6,446 nt of DNA from Paludibacteraceae bacterium (lineage in GTDB: Bacteria; Bacteroidota; Bacteroidia; Bacteroidales; Paludibacteraceae). A model generated the notes under the pieces. It had not been told where the DNA came from and did not search any database. It worked only from the letters and a program-made list of their open reading frames with translations. The DNA lies in contig JAGCMZ010000019.1 in NCBI GenBank assembly GCA_017646225.1, positions 1-6,446 on the forward strand, given 5' to 3'. The position numbers were made by a program, and so were the translations under genes. Positions 1-5,904 of this stretch are shown here, one piece after another; position 1 is the stretch's first letter; each line of letters begins with the position of its first letter.

Positions 1-715
1 CCATTTCAAAATTAGTAATGCGGTGACCCTCGTATTCAAACTGCATTATTTTATTGTTGAGCGATGCATCGTGCAATGGAATACGAATAGCCCTACCTTG
101 TGGTCCATAAAAACCAGGAGCCGAAATGGTAGTACCTAACACCATATCATCGCCCGCAATTTGCTTGGTTAACGCAGCCGATGTTGCAATGCAATAAGGG
201 GCTGCAAACCTAGCATCGTAGCCCGTTTGTTGCACAAAGGCACGTTCAAAATCCAAATCGCAAACAGCATCCCTTCCAGCATAGTAATTAAGCAATCCAT
301 CAAAGCCAATTCCGTACTGCGACACCACAAAAGTACCCTCTGGCGTAAATGGCTGCAAACCGCCCGATGTTCCAATGCGAACAATAGAAAGATGCGTTTT
401 ATTTTGTTTATCTTCGCGCGTCTGTAAATCGATATTTACCAAGGCGTCTAACTCGGTTAATACGATGTCGATATTATCGGTGCCAATACCCGTAGAAACC
501 ACCGAAATGCGCTTGTCTTTTATCCATCCTGTAATGGTTCTAAACTCGCGATTTTGCACAGTACAATCTACGCGATCAAAAAACGCCGCTACTTTGTCTA
601 CGCGATTTTGGTCGCCCACTAAAATTACCTTATCTGCCAATTGTCCTGGCAACAAGTGCAAGTGAAAAACACTGCCATCGGCATTGATGATGAGTTCGGA
701 TTCGGAGTATTTCAT
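1..715 (-). CDS. Nucleoside phosphorylase, uridine phosphorylase-like (C-terminus cut by window edge)
   Basis: Reading the minus strand from the ATG at 715-713 gives 238 uninterrupted codons to the left edge with no stop, so the 3' end lies outside the window. The protein resembles the NP-II class of nucleoside phosphorylases (COG2820, uridine phosphorylase type), which split a nucleoside with phosphate into a free base and ribose 1-phosphate in pyrimidine salvage. Visible landmarks are GDQNRV at residues 34-39 (the GDPDR phosphate-binding loop of E. coli Udp), STGIG at 74-78, RIGTSGGLQ at 113-121 (Arg plus Gly-rich phosphate loop) and TNFEM at 234-238, the start of the NYEMES-like ribose-binding motif. 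Family members run about 250-290 residues, so roughly the last 20-50 are missing. The start is the first ATG and gives the usual short N-terminal lead before the first strand. No Shine-Dalgarno is present, only an A/T-rich leader. Substrate (uridine or another nucleoside) cannot be fixed from sequence alone. The gene is divergent from the bat operon and probably unrelated to it. Confidence 0.9.
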   Translation of the reverse strand, partial: MKYSESELIINADGSVFHLHLLPGQLADKVILVGDQNRVDKVAAFFDRVDCTVQNREFRTITGWIKDKRISVVSTGIGTDNIDIVLTELDALVNIDLQTREDKQNKTHLSIVRIGTSGGLQPFTPEGTFVVSQYGIGFDGLLNYYAGRDAVCDLDFERAFVQQTGYDARFAAPYCIATSAALTKQIAGDDMVLGTTISAPGFYGPQGRAIRIPLHDASLNNKIMQFEYEGHRITNFEM

Positions 716-732
716 TGTTTATTTATTTATTC

Positions 733-743
733 GGGCTGCGCCC
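733..743. repeat. Small GC-rich hairpin GGGCTGCGCCC
   Basis: GGGC (733-736) and GCCC (740-743) form a perfect 4-bp stem around a 3-base loop, 18 bases upstream of the phosphorylase start. It would lie in that gene's 5' leader if transcription begins further upstream. There is no adjacent T-run, so it is not a terminator. It may simply be another short interspersed repeat. Confidence 0.4.
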
Positions 744-747
744 TCAT

Positions 748-773
748 GACTAATCGACTAATCGGTGAATCGG
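748..773 (-). repeat. Octamer repeat block, minus orientation (three units)
   Basis: Read on the minus strand, this block is three tandem 8-base units (CCGATTCA, CCGATTAG, TCGATTAG) plus a trailing TC. All 26 bases are an exact reverse complement of 3843-3868, some 3.1 kb away between the BatD-like gene and batA. The last 17 bases of the plus-strand array at 977-993 also match it. It lies just upstream of the phosphorylase start, in the expected promoter or leader region. Confidence 0.85.
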
Positions 774-782
774 GCACTTTTT

Positions 783-827
783 CCCTTCGGTCAACAACAC
801 GTCGACAGGCTCAGTGACCGAATAGGG
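783..827. repeat. Imperfect palindrome 1 (contains first TCGACAGGCTCAGTGACC copy)
   Basis: TTCGGTCA (786-793) pairs perfectly with TGACCGAA (815-822) around a 21-base loop. CCC (783-785) pairs with GGG (825-827) across a 2-base bulge. The right half carries the first copy (802-823) of a 22-base sequence repeated exactly at 881-902. There is no T-run on either strand after the stem, so it does not look like an intrinsic terminator. Confidence 0.65.
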
Positions 828-836
828 TCGAATAAA

Positions 837-864
837 GTCGCAAGTCGAAGGTCGAAAGTCGAAA
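837..864 (+). repeat. Heptamer tandem repeat, GTCGAAR x4
   Basis: Four 7-base units begin at exactly 837, 844, 851 and 858: GTCGCAA, GTCGAAG, GTCGAAA and GTCGAAA. A further GTCGAA lies out of phase at 827-832. The tract joins the two palindromes. It does not encode a credible peptide and resembles the short tandem repeats seen between genes in some bacterial genomes. Confidence 0.75.
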
Positions 865-865
865 T

Positions 866-906
866 TTCAATTCGGGCACTTCGACAGGCTCAGTGACCGA
901 ATTGAA
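866..906. repeat. Imperfect palindrome 2 (contains second TCGACAGGCTCAGTGACC copy)
   Basis: TTCAATTCGG (866-875) is the exact reverse complement of CCGAATTGAA (897-906). After a G/A mismatch the stem continues with CACT (877-880) pairing with AGTG (892-895), leaving an 11-base loop at 881-891. The second copy of the 22-base core (881-902) spans the loop and right arm. No T-run follows in either direction. A REP-like or small non-autonomous element is possible, but no associated transposase is visible here. Confidence 0.7.
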
Positions 907-993
907 CCGATTCGTCGATTAGTCAATAAAATAAATCGCCTCAACGCCTAAACGCCTAAACGATTAGTCGATTAGTCGATTCACCGATTAGTC
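907..993 (+). repeat. Octamer repeat array, plus orientation
   Basis: From 936 to 991 the sequence runs in strict 8-base periods for seven units, drifting from TCGCCTCA through two copies of ACGCCTAA to ACGATTAG, TCGATTAG, TCGATTCA and CCGATTAG. Two more units of the same type (CCGATTCG, TCGATTAG) occupy 907-922, separated by an A/T-rich gap. The array ends 29 bases before the moxR start, so it sits in the promoter or 5' leader of the bat operon. Confidence 0.8.
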
Positions 994-1022
994 AAAAACT
1001 AAAACAACCAAACAACCATAAT

Positions 1023-2018
1023 ATGAATCAAGTAGTTGATATCAGAGAATTGAACGCACGCATCGAACAAAAAAGTGCATTCATCGATGTCCTAACCATG
1101 GGTATGGACAAAGTAATTGTAGGTCAAAAACACCTAGTAGAATCGTTATTAATTGGTTTGTTGTCGGATGGACACATTCTTTTAGAAGGGGTGCCCGGTC
1201 TTGCTAAAACCTTGGCCATTAAAACCTTGGCGCAATTAATCGATAGCAAATACAGCCGTATTCAGTTTACCCCCGATTTGCTACCCGCCGACGTGCTAGG
1301 TACCATGATTTACAGCCAAAAAACCGAAGAGTTTGTGGTAAAAAAAGGCCCTATCTTTGCTAACTTTATTTTGGCCGACGAAATTAACCGTGCTCCTGCC
1401 AAAGTACAAAGTGCTTTGCTAGAAGCCATGCAAGAACGCCAAGTAACCCTTGCCGATGCTACCTATAAACTAGACGACCCCTTCTTGGTGTTGGCTACCC
1501 AAAACCCCATTGAGCAAGAAGGTACCTACCCACTGCCCGAATCACAAGTAGACCGTTTTATGCTAAAAGTGGTGGTTTCTTATCCTAAATTAGAAGAAGA
1601 ACGCCTTATTATTCGTCAAAACATTGGTGCAAAACCAGCGCCCATCAAACCCATTATTAAGGCAGCAGAAATCATCGAGGCACGCAACACCGTTCGCGAA
1701 ATTTACCTAGACGAAAAAATCGAAAAATACATCCTTGATATTGTGTTTGCTACCCGCGATCCACAAGCCTACGGCCTAGAAAACCTAAAAGGCATGATTG
1801 CCTTTGGTGGTTCGCCCCGTGCATCCATCAGCTTGGCAACCGCCGCTCGTTCTTATGCCTTTATTAAACACCGTGGTTACGTTATTCCCGAAGACGTTCG
1901 TGCCGTATGTCACGACGTGCTTCGTCACCGTATTGGTCTTACCTACGAAGCCGAAGCCAATAACATCACCACCGAGGATGTGATTAGCGAAATCCTAAAT
2001 GTAGTCGAAGTACCTTAA
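1023..2018 (+). CDS. moxR: MoxR-family AAA+ ATPase, first gene of the bat operon
   Basis: This is a 331-residue cytoplasmic MoxR ATPase, full length for the family. The AAA+ landmarks appear in order: Walker A GVPGLAKT at 56-63, Walker B FILADE at 115-120 with Asp119 and Glu120, sensor 1 TQN ending at Asn161, the conserved PLPESQVDRF with arginine-finger candidate Arg178, and sensor 2 GGSPRA at 262-267 with Arg266. A helical lid follows to the C-terminus. MoxR proteins are thought to act as chaperone-like remodelling ATPases on VWA-domain partners, and three VWA-type proteins are encoded just downstream. The ATG at 1023 gives the normal N-terminal helix before KVIVGQ (30-35); no Shine-Dalgarno is seen, only an A/C-rich leader. 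The stop codon overlaps the next start by one base (TAATG), implying translational coupling. The family is very secure; the exact substrate is unknown. Confidence 0.96.
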   Translation: MNQVVDIRELNARIEQKSAFIDVLTMGMDKVIVGQKHLVESLLIGLLSDGHILLEGVPGLAKTLAIKTLAQLIDSKYSRIQFTPDLLPADVLGTMIYSQKTEEFVVKKGPIFANFILADEINRAPAKVQSALLEAMQERQVTLADATYKLDDPFLVLATQNPIEQEGTYPLPESQVDRFMLKVVVSYPKLEEERLIIRQNIGAKPAPIKPIIKAAEIIEARNTVREIYLDEKIEKYILDIVFATRDPQAYGLENLKGMIAFGGSPRASISLATAARSYAFIKHRGYVIPEDVRAVCHDVLRHRIGLTYEAEANNITTEDVISEILNVVEVP

Positions 2019-2884
2019 TGGAAACTACCGAATTATTAAAAAAAGTACGTCAAATTGAGATTAAAACCCGTGGGTTGTCTCAAAATATCTTTGCAGGGCA
2101 GTACCATTCGGCCTTTAAGGGGCGTGGTATGTCGTTTGCCGAGGTGCGCGAGTACCAAATGGGCGACGATATTCGCAGCATCGATTGGAACGTAACCGCT
2201 CGTTTTAATCACCCTTACGTTAAGGTGTTTGAAGAAGAGCGCGAACTTACTTTTATGCTGCTTATTGACGTGTCGGGTAGTAGCGATTTTGGTACGGTTA
2301 ATCAGTCAAAACGTGCTATGATTACCGAAATTGCCGCTACGTTGGCTTTTTCGTCGTTGCAAAACAACGATAAAATTGGGGTTATCTTTTTTTCCGATAA
2401 GATAGAAAAGTTTATTGCGCCCCAGAAAGGCAAAAAACACGTGTTGTACATTATTCGTGAATTGATCGATTTTAAACCCGAAAGCAACCAAACCGATGTG
2501 TCGGTAGCCTTGCGCTATTTTGCCAACGTAATTAAAAAACGTTGCACAGCCTTTATGATTTCGGATTTTATGTCGCCCGATTTTGAAAAAGCCTTGATGA
2601 TTGCCGCCAAAAAACACGATTTGGTTGCCATGCAAGTGTACGATATGCGCGATGCCGATTTGCCCGATGTAGGTTGGGTAAAAATGAAGGATGCCGAAAC
2701 GGGCCAGACCCTGTACGTAGATACCGCTAGTGTAGAAACTCGTTTACGTTACAACAATTATTGGCGCGATAGTCAGCATCGTTTGCAACAACAAATGGCT
2801 AAAAATAGAGTCGATATGGTTTCTATTCGTACCGACGAAGATTATGTAAAAGCACTGATAACTTTATTTAGAATGAGAGGTTAG
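2018..2884 (+). CDS. DUF58 domain protein with VWA-like fold
   Basis: The protein has 288 residues with no signal peptide or membrane segment, so it is probably cytoplasmic or peripheral. The DUF58 signature is clear: GRGMSFAEVREY at 35-46, then GDDIRSIDW at 49-57. A VWA-like domain follows with an intact metal-ion-dependent adhesion site: DVSGS at 84-88, Thr159 (in QTDVS) and Asp183 (in ISDF). DUF58 genes normally follow moxR, and the two products are thought to interact, with the metal site a likely contact. The start overlaps the moxR stop by one base, and the next gene starts 1 nt after its TAG stop, so it is co-transcribed. It corresponds to the second gene of Bacteroides bat operons. 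The molecular activity is not established; domain assignment is secure. Confidence 0.93.
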   Translation: METTELLKKVRQIEIKTRGLSQNIFAGQYHSAFKGRGMSFAEVREYQMGDDIRSIDWNVTARFNHPYVKVFEEERELTFMLLIDVSGSSDFGTVNQSKRAMITEIAATLAFSSLQNNDKIGVIFFSDKIEKFIAPQKGKKHVLYIIRELIDFKPESNQTDVSVALRYFANVIKKRCTAFMISDFMSPDFEKALMIAAKKHDLVAMQVYDMRDADLPDVGWVKMKDAETGQTLYVDTASVETRLRYNNYWRDSQHRLQQQMAKNRVDMVSIRTDEDYVKALITLFRMRG

Positions 2885-2885
2885 T

Positions 2886-3812
2886 ATGAAATTTCGCTTA
2901 TTTATCCTTTTCTTCGTAATGGTGCAAGTCGCTATGGCACAGTCGTTTACTGTAAACAGTGAATTGGATTCTGCTTCTATTCAAATTGGCGAACAAGCCC
3001 GTTTGCGCCTCACCGTGGCTCAACCTACCAACCTAGAAGTGTCTATCCCCATTTTATCGGATACCATTACCAGGGGCATCGAAATTGTAGAAGTGCTCAA
3101 AGCAGATACCATTTCGTTGGGCAACGATCGTATCGAGGTAAATTACGATTACCTCATTACATCGTTCGATAGTGGTTTTTATTTTATACCCACGTATGCC
3201 TATGCTGCTGCAGGCGATACCCTGTACACCCAACCTTTGGGATTATCGGTAACAACCGTATCGGTTAATCCTACTACCGACGACATCAAGGACATTAAGC
3301 CCATTATGAGCGCACCTTTTTATTGGAGCGAGCTGTTTACCTGGGTAGGATACGGTATGCTAGCATTGCTTTTGCTAGGCGTGATTGTTTTGTTGCTCAT
3401 GAAATTCGTGTTCAAGAAAAAAGTGCCTTTTATTTCGGAAACACCCGAGCCTGTTATTCCGCCCCACATCGTGGCATTAGAAAAATTAGAAGAAATAAAG
3501 GTTCAAAAAATATGGCAGTGTGGTGATATCAAGGTATTTTATACTCAAGTAACCGATGTGTTGCGTGTGTACCTTGAAGGACGCTTTGGCATCAATGCCA
3601 TGGAACTAACATCCGACGAAATTATGGCGCTGGTAAAAAAAGAGCCTGGACTAAACGAGGTGCGTGCCGCCTTAAAAGACCTGTTAACATTGGCCGACTT
3701 GGTAAAATTTGCCAAAATGGTGCCAATCGAAAACCAGAACGAGGCTAGCTTGCTCATTGCGTTCGATGTAGTAGAAAAAACCAAACCCGTAGAAGAACCG
3801 CAAGTCGATTAG
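2886..3812 (+). CDS. BatD/DUF4381-like membrane protein with signal peptide
   Basis: This 308-residue protein starts with a clear signal peptide (residues 1-18, cleavage likely after AMA before Gln19). A beta-rich periplasmic region of about 130 residues follows, resembling the Ig-like N-terminal part of BatD proteins. The motif DIKDIKPIM at 133-141, typical of BatD and DUF4381 proteins, precedes a single membrane segment at about 153-172 with a basic KKK stop at 177-179. The remaining 130 residues form a mainly helical cytoplasmic domain. Topology is therefore N-out, C-in. It occupies the usual place of the unnamed third gene in Bacteroides bat operons; batD proper would be expected after batC, beyond the window. 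The stop codon TAG (3810-3812) lies inside a GTCGATTAGTC repeat copy, so the last residues may have been altered by the repeat. I infer a scaffold role spanning the membrane. No catalytic motif is visible. Confidence 0.85.
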   Translation: MKFRLFILFFVMVQVAMAQSFTVNSELDSASIQIGEQARLRLTVAQPTNLEVSIPILSDTITRGIEIVEVLKADTISLGNDRIEVNYDYLITSFDSGFYFIPTYAYAAAGDTLYTQPLGLSVTTVSVNPTTDDIKDIKPIMSAPFYWSELFTWVGYGMLALLLLGVIVLLLMKFVFKKKVPFISETPEPVIPPHIVALEKLEEIKVQKIWQCGDIKVFYTQVTDVLRVYLEGRFGINAMELTSDEIMALVKKEPGLNEVRAALKDLLTLADLVKFAKMVPIENQNEASLLIAFDVVEKTKPVEEPQVD

Positions 3813-3868
3813 TCCATAACTGAAATATGAATCATCGATTAACCGATTCACCGATTAGTCGATTAGTC
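3804..3868 (+). repeat. Octamer repeat block inside the operon, flanked by 11-base direct repeats
   Basis: GTCGATTAGTC occurs at 3804-3814 and again at 3858-3868, 54 bases apart. Between them, 3835-3866 is four tandem 8-base units (TCGATTAA, CCGATTCA, CCGATTAG, TCGATTAG) in perfect phase. The 26 bases at 3843-3868 are an exact reverse complement of 748-773. The left direct repeat supplies the stop codon of the BatD-like gene, and the block is read in frame with batA without a stop. Removing the 54-base period would leave an 11-nt junction, closer to the other tight junctions of the operon. Confidence 0.82.
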
Positions 3869-3877
3869 AACAAAACA

Positions 3878-4861
3878 ATGACCTTTGCACATCCATATTA
3901 CCTATTACTATTGCTGCTAATCATTCCCATTGTAGCCTACTACATTTTAAGGCAGCGTACCCTAACCGCCGAAATTCGTTTTTCGTCGTTATTGCCCTTT
4001 GAGAATGCCAAAAAATCATACAAGCACTACTTGCGTCACTTGCCTTTTGTGTTGCATATGTTGGCCTTGACGGCACTTATTGTAGCGTTGGCGCGTCCAC
4101 AAAAAAGCGACAGTTGGAGCAATAAAACCACCGAAGGTATAGACATCGTTATGTCGCTCGATATTTCGAGCAGTATGTTGGCCGAGGATTTGCGTCCTAA
4201 CCGTTTGGATGCTGCCAAACAAGTGGCTACTCAGTTTATTTCGCAACGTCCCAACGATAACATCGGTATGGTAGTTTTTGCCGGCGAAAGCTTTACTCAA
4301 TGTCCGCTTACCATTAATCACTCCGAGTTAATCAACCTATTGAAAGGGGTTAGGTGCGGTATGATAGAAGATGGTACAGCCATTGGTTCGGGATTGGCAA
4401 CAGCCGTAAACCGTATCAAAGACAGCAAAGCCAAATCGAAAGTGATTATTTTGCTTACCGATGGTTCTAACAACCGTGGTCAGGTGGCACCTGTTACAGC
4501 TGGCGAAATTGCTAAAACTTTTGGTATTAGGGTATATACCATTGGTGTGGGTACAAGAGGTAAGGCTCCTTATCCTTTCCAAACCCCTTACGGTATCAAG
4601 TACCAGGATGTTGATGTCGATATTGACGAATCCACCTTGCAACAAATAGCCGATATTACAGGGGGGGCTTATTTCCGTGCCACCGACAATGCGGCCCTGC
4701 AAGAAATTTACCAAGAAATTGATCAGTTAGAAAAATCAAAGATACAAGTAAACGAGTTCAGCAAGAAAGACGAATTGTATCATTGGTTTGTGATGGCTAT
4801 GTTGGTTTGCTTGTTGGGCGAAATGCTATTGCGTCAAACGGTATTTAAATCCATCCCCTAA
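3878..4861 (+). CDS. batA: BatA, membrane-anchored VWA-domain protein
   Basis: I place the start at the ATG at 3878, giving 327 residues beginning MTFAHPYYLL. This matches the MFRFAHPDFLY start of BatB and the family habit of opening with an aromatic-rich membrane segment. An in-frame ATG at 3827 adds MNHRLTDSPISRLVNKT, but those codons come from the octamer repeat block and are probably not translated. The first membrane segment is about residues 7-24 and the second about 56-72. Next comes a VWA domain with a complete metal site: DISSS at 95-99, Thr167 (DGTAIGSG) and Asp195 (LTDGS). A C-terminal membrane segment lies at about 305-320. Bat proteins were linked to aerotolerance in Bacteroides fragilis, though the mechanism is unknown; MoxR is the likely remodelling partner. 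A run of seven G at 4661-4667 encodes part of ITGGAYF. Confidence in family is high, in start moderately high. Confidence 0.94.
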   Translation: MTFAHPYYLLLLLLIIPIVAYYILRQRTLTAEIRFSSLLPFENAKKSYKHYLRHLPFVLHMLALTALIVALARPQKSDSWSNKTTEGIDIVMSLDISSSMLAEDLRPNRLDAAKQVATQFISQRPNDNIGMVVFAGESFTQCPLTINHSELINLLKGVRCGMIEDGTAIGSGLATAVNRIKDSKAKSKVIILLTDGSNNRGQVAPVTAGEIAKTFGIRVYTIGVGTRGKAPYPFQTPYGIKYQDVDVDIDESTLQQIADITGGAYFRATDNAALQEIYQEIDQLEKSKIQVNEFSKKDELYHWFVMAMLVCLLGEMLLRQTVFKSIP

Positions 4862-4886
4862 GTGTAAACCGTAAAAAGAACAAGTT

Positions 4887-5903
4887 ATGTTTAGATTTGC
4901 ACATCCCGATTTTTTATACGCCCTATTGGTGGTTCCTGTACTAATAGGATTGTTTTATTATAGCTTATTGCAAAAATCGAAACGCCTAAAACAGATAGGC
5001 GATAAAAATTTATTGGCCGCTTTGATGCCCGAGGCTTCGCATTGGCGTCCACGCGTAAAATTTTATTTGTTGCTAACAGCCATTGTGCTTTCCATTTTTA
5101 TGATGGCAGGCCCTCAATTTGGTACCAAATTGCAAAAAGTAAAACGCAACGGTATCGAGATGGTAATAGCAGTAGACGTATCGAATTCGATGTTGGCAGA
5201 AGATTTGTCGCCCTCTCGTATGCAACGTGCCAAACAATTGTTGTCACGCCTTATCGATCAGGCGCAAAACGACAAGGTAGCCTTGTTGGTGTTTGCTGGC
5301 GATGCTTACGTACAAATGCCCATGACCACCGATGTGTCGTCGGCTAAGATGTTCTTGAATAGCATCAATCCGGGCATGGTACCTATTCAAGGTACCTCTA
5401 TTGGCGCTGCTATTCGTATGGCCATGGGGTTGTTTACGCCCGATGTAGAAACAGGTAAGAGCATTATTGTTATCACCGATGGCGAAAACCACGAAGACGA
5501 TGCGGTAGCACAAGCTAAGTTAGCCTTGGAAAGTGGGGTGATGGTGAATGTAATGGGTGTAGGAACCCCACAAGGATCGCCCATACCCATTGAAGGAACC
5601 CAAAGTTTCCGCCGCGATCGTCAGGGCAATGTGGTGGTTACCAAGTTAAACGAAGAGATGTGTCAAGAAATAGCCGTAGCAGGCGGTGGTATTTATGTGC
5701 GTGCCGATAATTCGGTAACTGCCGTAAAATCGTTGATTGACGAATTGGATAAATTGAACAAAACAGAAATGGACGGAATGATATATTCTGAATATAATGA
5801 GCAATATGCTGTTATAGGTTGGATAGTTTTTGTACTTTTGTTGCTCGAAGTTTTGTTAACCGAACGTAAAAATCCATTGTTCAAAAACATCAAGCTTTTT
5901 TAA
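4887..5903 (+). CDS. batB: BatB, membrane-anchored VWA-domain protein
   Basis: This 338-residue paralogue of BatA shares its architecture. Membrane segments lie at about residues 9-27 and 58-75. A VWA domain carries an intact metal site: DVSNS at 97-101, Thr170 (QGTSIGAA) and Asp198 (ITDGENHEDD). A final membrane segment lies at about 307-324, followed by a short basic tail. The VWA domain should sit on one face of the inner membrane between the second and third segments. The start at 4887 is the first ATG after the batA stop, 25 nt away, and yields the conserved MFRFAHPDFLYALL opening. The next gene begins 1 nt after the TAA stop, so batB and batC are probably translationally coupled. BatA and BatB are believed to act in one complex with other Bat proteins; I infer this from family knowledge and gene order. 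Nothing in the sequence suggests truncation or decay. Confidence 0.95.
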   Translation: MFRFAHPDFLYALLVVPVLIGLFYYSLLQKSKRLKQIGDKNLLAALMPEASHWRPRVKFYLLLTAIVLSIFMMAGPQFGTKLQKVKRNGIEMVIAVDVSNSMLAEDLSPSRMQRAKQLLSRLIDQAQNDKVALLVFAGDAYVQMPMTTDVSSAKMFLNSINPGMVPIQGTSIGAAIRMAMGLFTPDVETGKSIIVITDGENHEDDAVAQAKLALESGVMVNVMGVGTPQGSPIPIEGTQSFRRDRQGNVVVTKLNEEMCQEIAVAGGGIYVRADNSVTAVKSLIDELDKLNKTEMDGMIYSEYNEQYAVIGWIVFVLLLLEVLLTERKNPLFKNIKLF

Positions 5904-5904
5904 G

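Larger units (their letters stand above)
716..1022. other. Divergent intergenic spacer rich in short repeats
   Basis: This 307-base gap separates the minus-strand phosphorylase start from the plus-strand moxR start and should hold both promoters. It contains no convincing ORF. Most of its length is repetitive: a GC mini-hairpin, octamer units on both strands, two imperfect palindromes and a heptamer tract (listed separately). I looked for the Bacteroidota housekeeping promoter (TTTG or TTG, then about 20 bases, then TAnnTTTG) in both directions and found no acceptable match. Only an isolated TTG at 902-904 is present, with no proper -7 box. The last 29 bases before moxR are an A/C-rich leader without a Shine-Dalgarno, as is normal in this phylum. 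Confidence 0.8.

Noticed and set aside
169..665. Short open frames on both strands (for example 227-427 and 375-665 plus, 169-384 minus)
   Set aside because: They are shadows of the nucleoside phosphorylase, whose full minus-strand frame shows conserved motifs throughout.
1..715. Phosphorylase as a truncated pseudogene
   Set aside because: The frame is open and conserved motifs are intact up to the window edge. The missing end is explained by the cut, not by decay.
783..906. Intrinsic (possibly bidirectional) terminators formed by the two palindromes
   Set aside because: Neither stem is followed by a T-run on either strand. The site lies between the 5' ends of divergent genes, where a terminator is not expected.
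907..993. CRISPR array
   Set aside because: Units are 8 bases, directly tandem and degenerate, with no unique spacers of constant length and no cas genes nearby.
2302..2635. Antisense frames inside the DUF58 gene, and similar ones at 4016-4714 in batA and 5244-5893 in batB
   Set aside because: They lie wholly within well-supported VWA genes, have no family resemblance, and have no independent upstream signals.
3827..3877. N-terminal extension of BatA starting at the ATG at 3827
   Set aside because: The 17 extra codons are largely octamer-repeat sequence, and the result would bury the normal MTFAHPYYLL opening. The ATG at 3878 fits the BatA/BatB family start.
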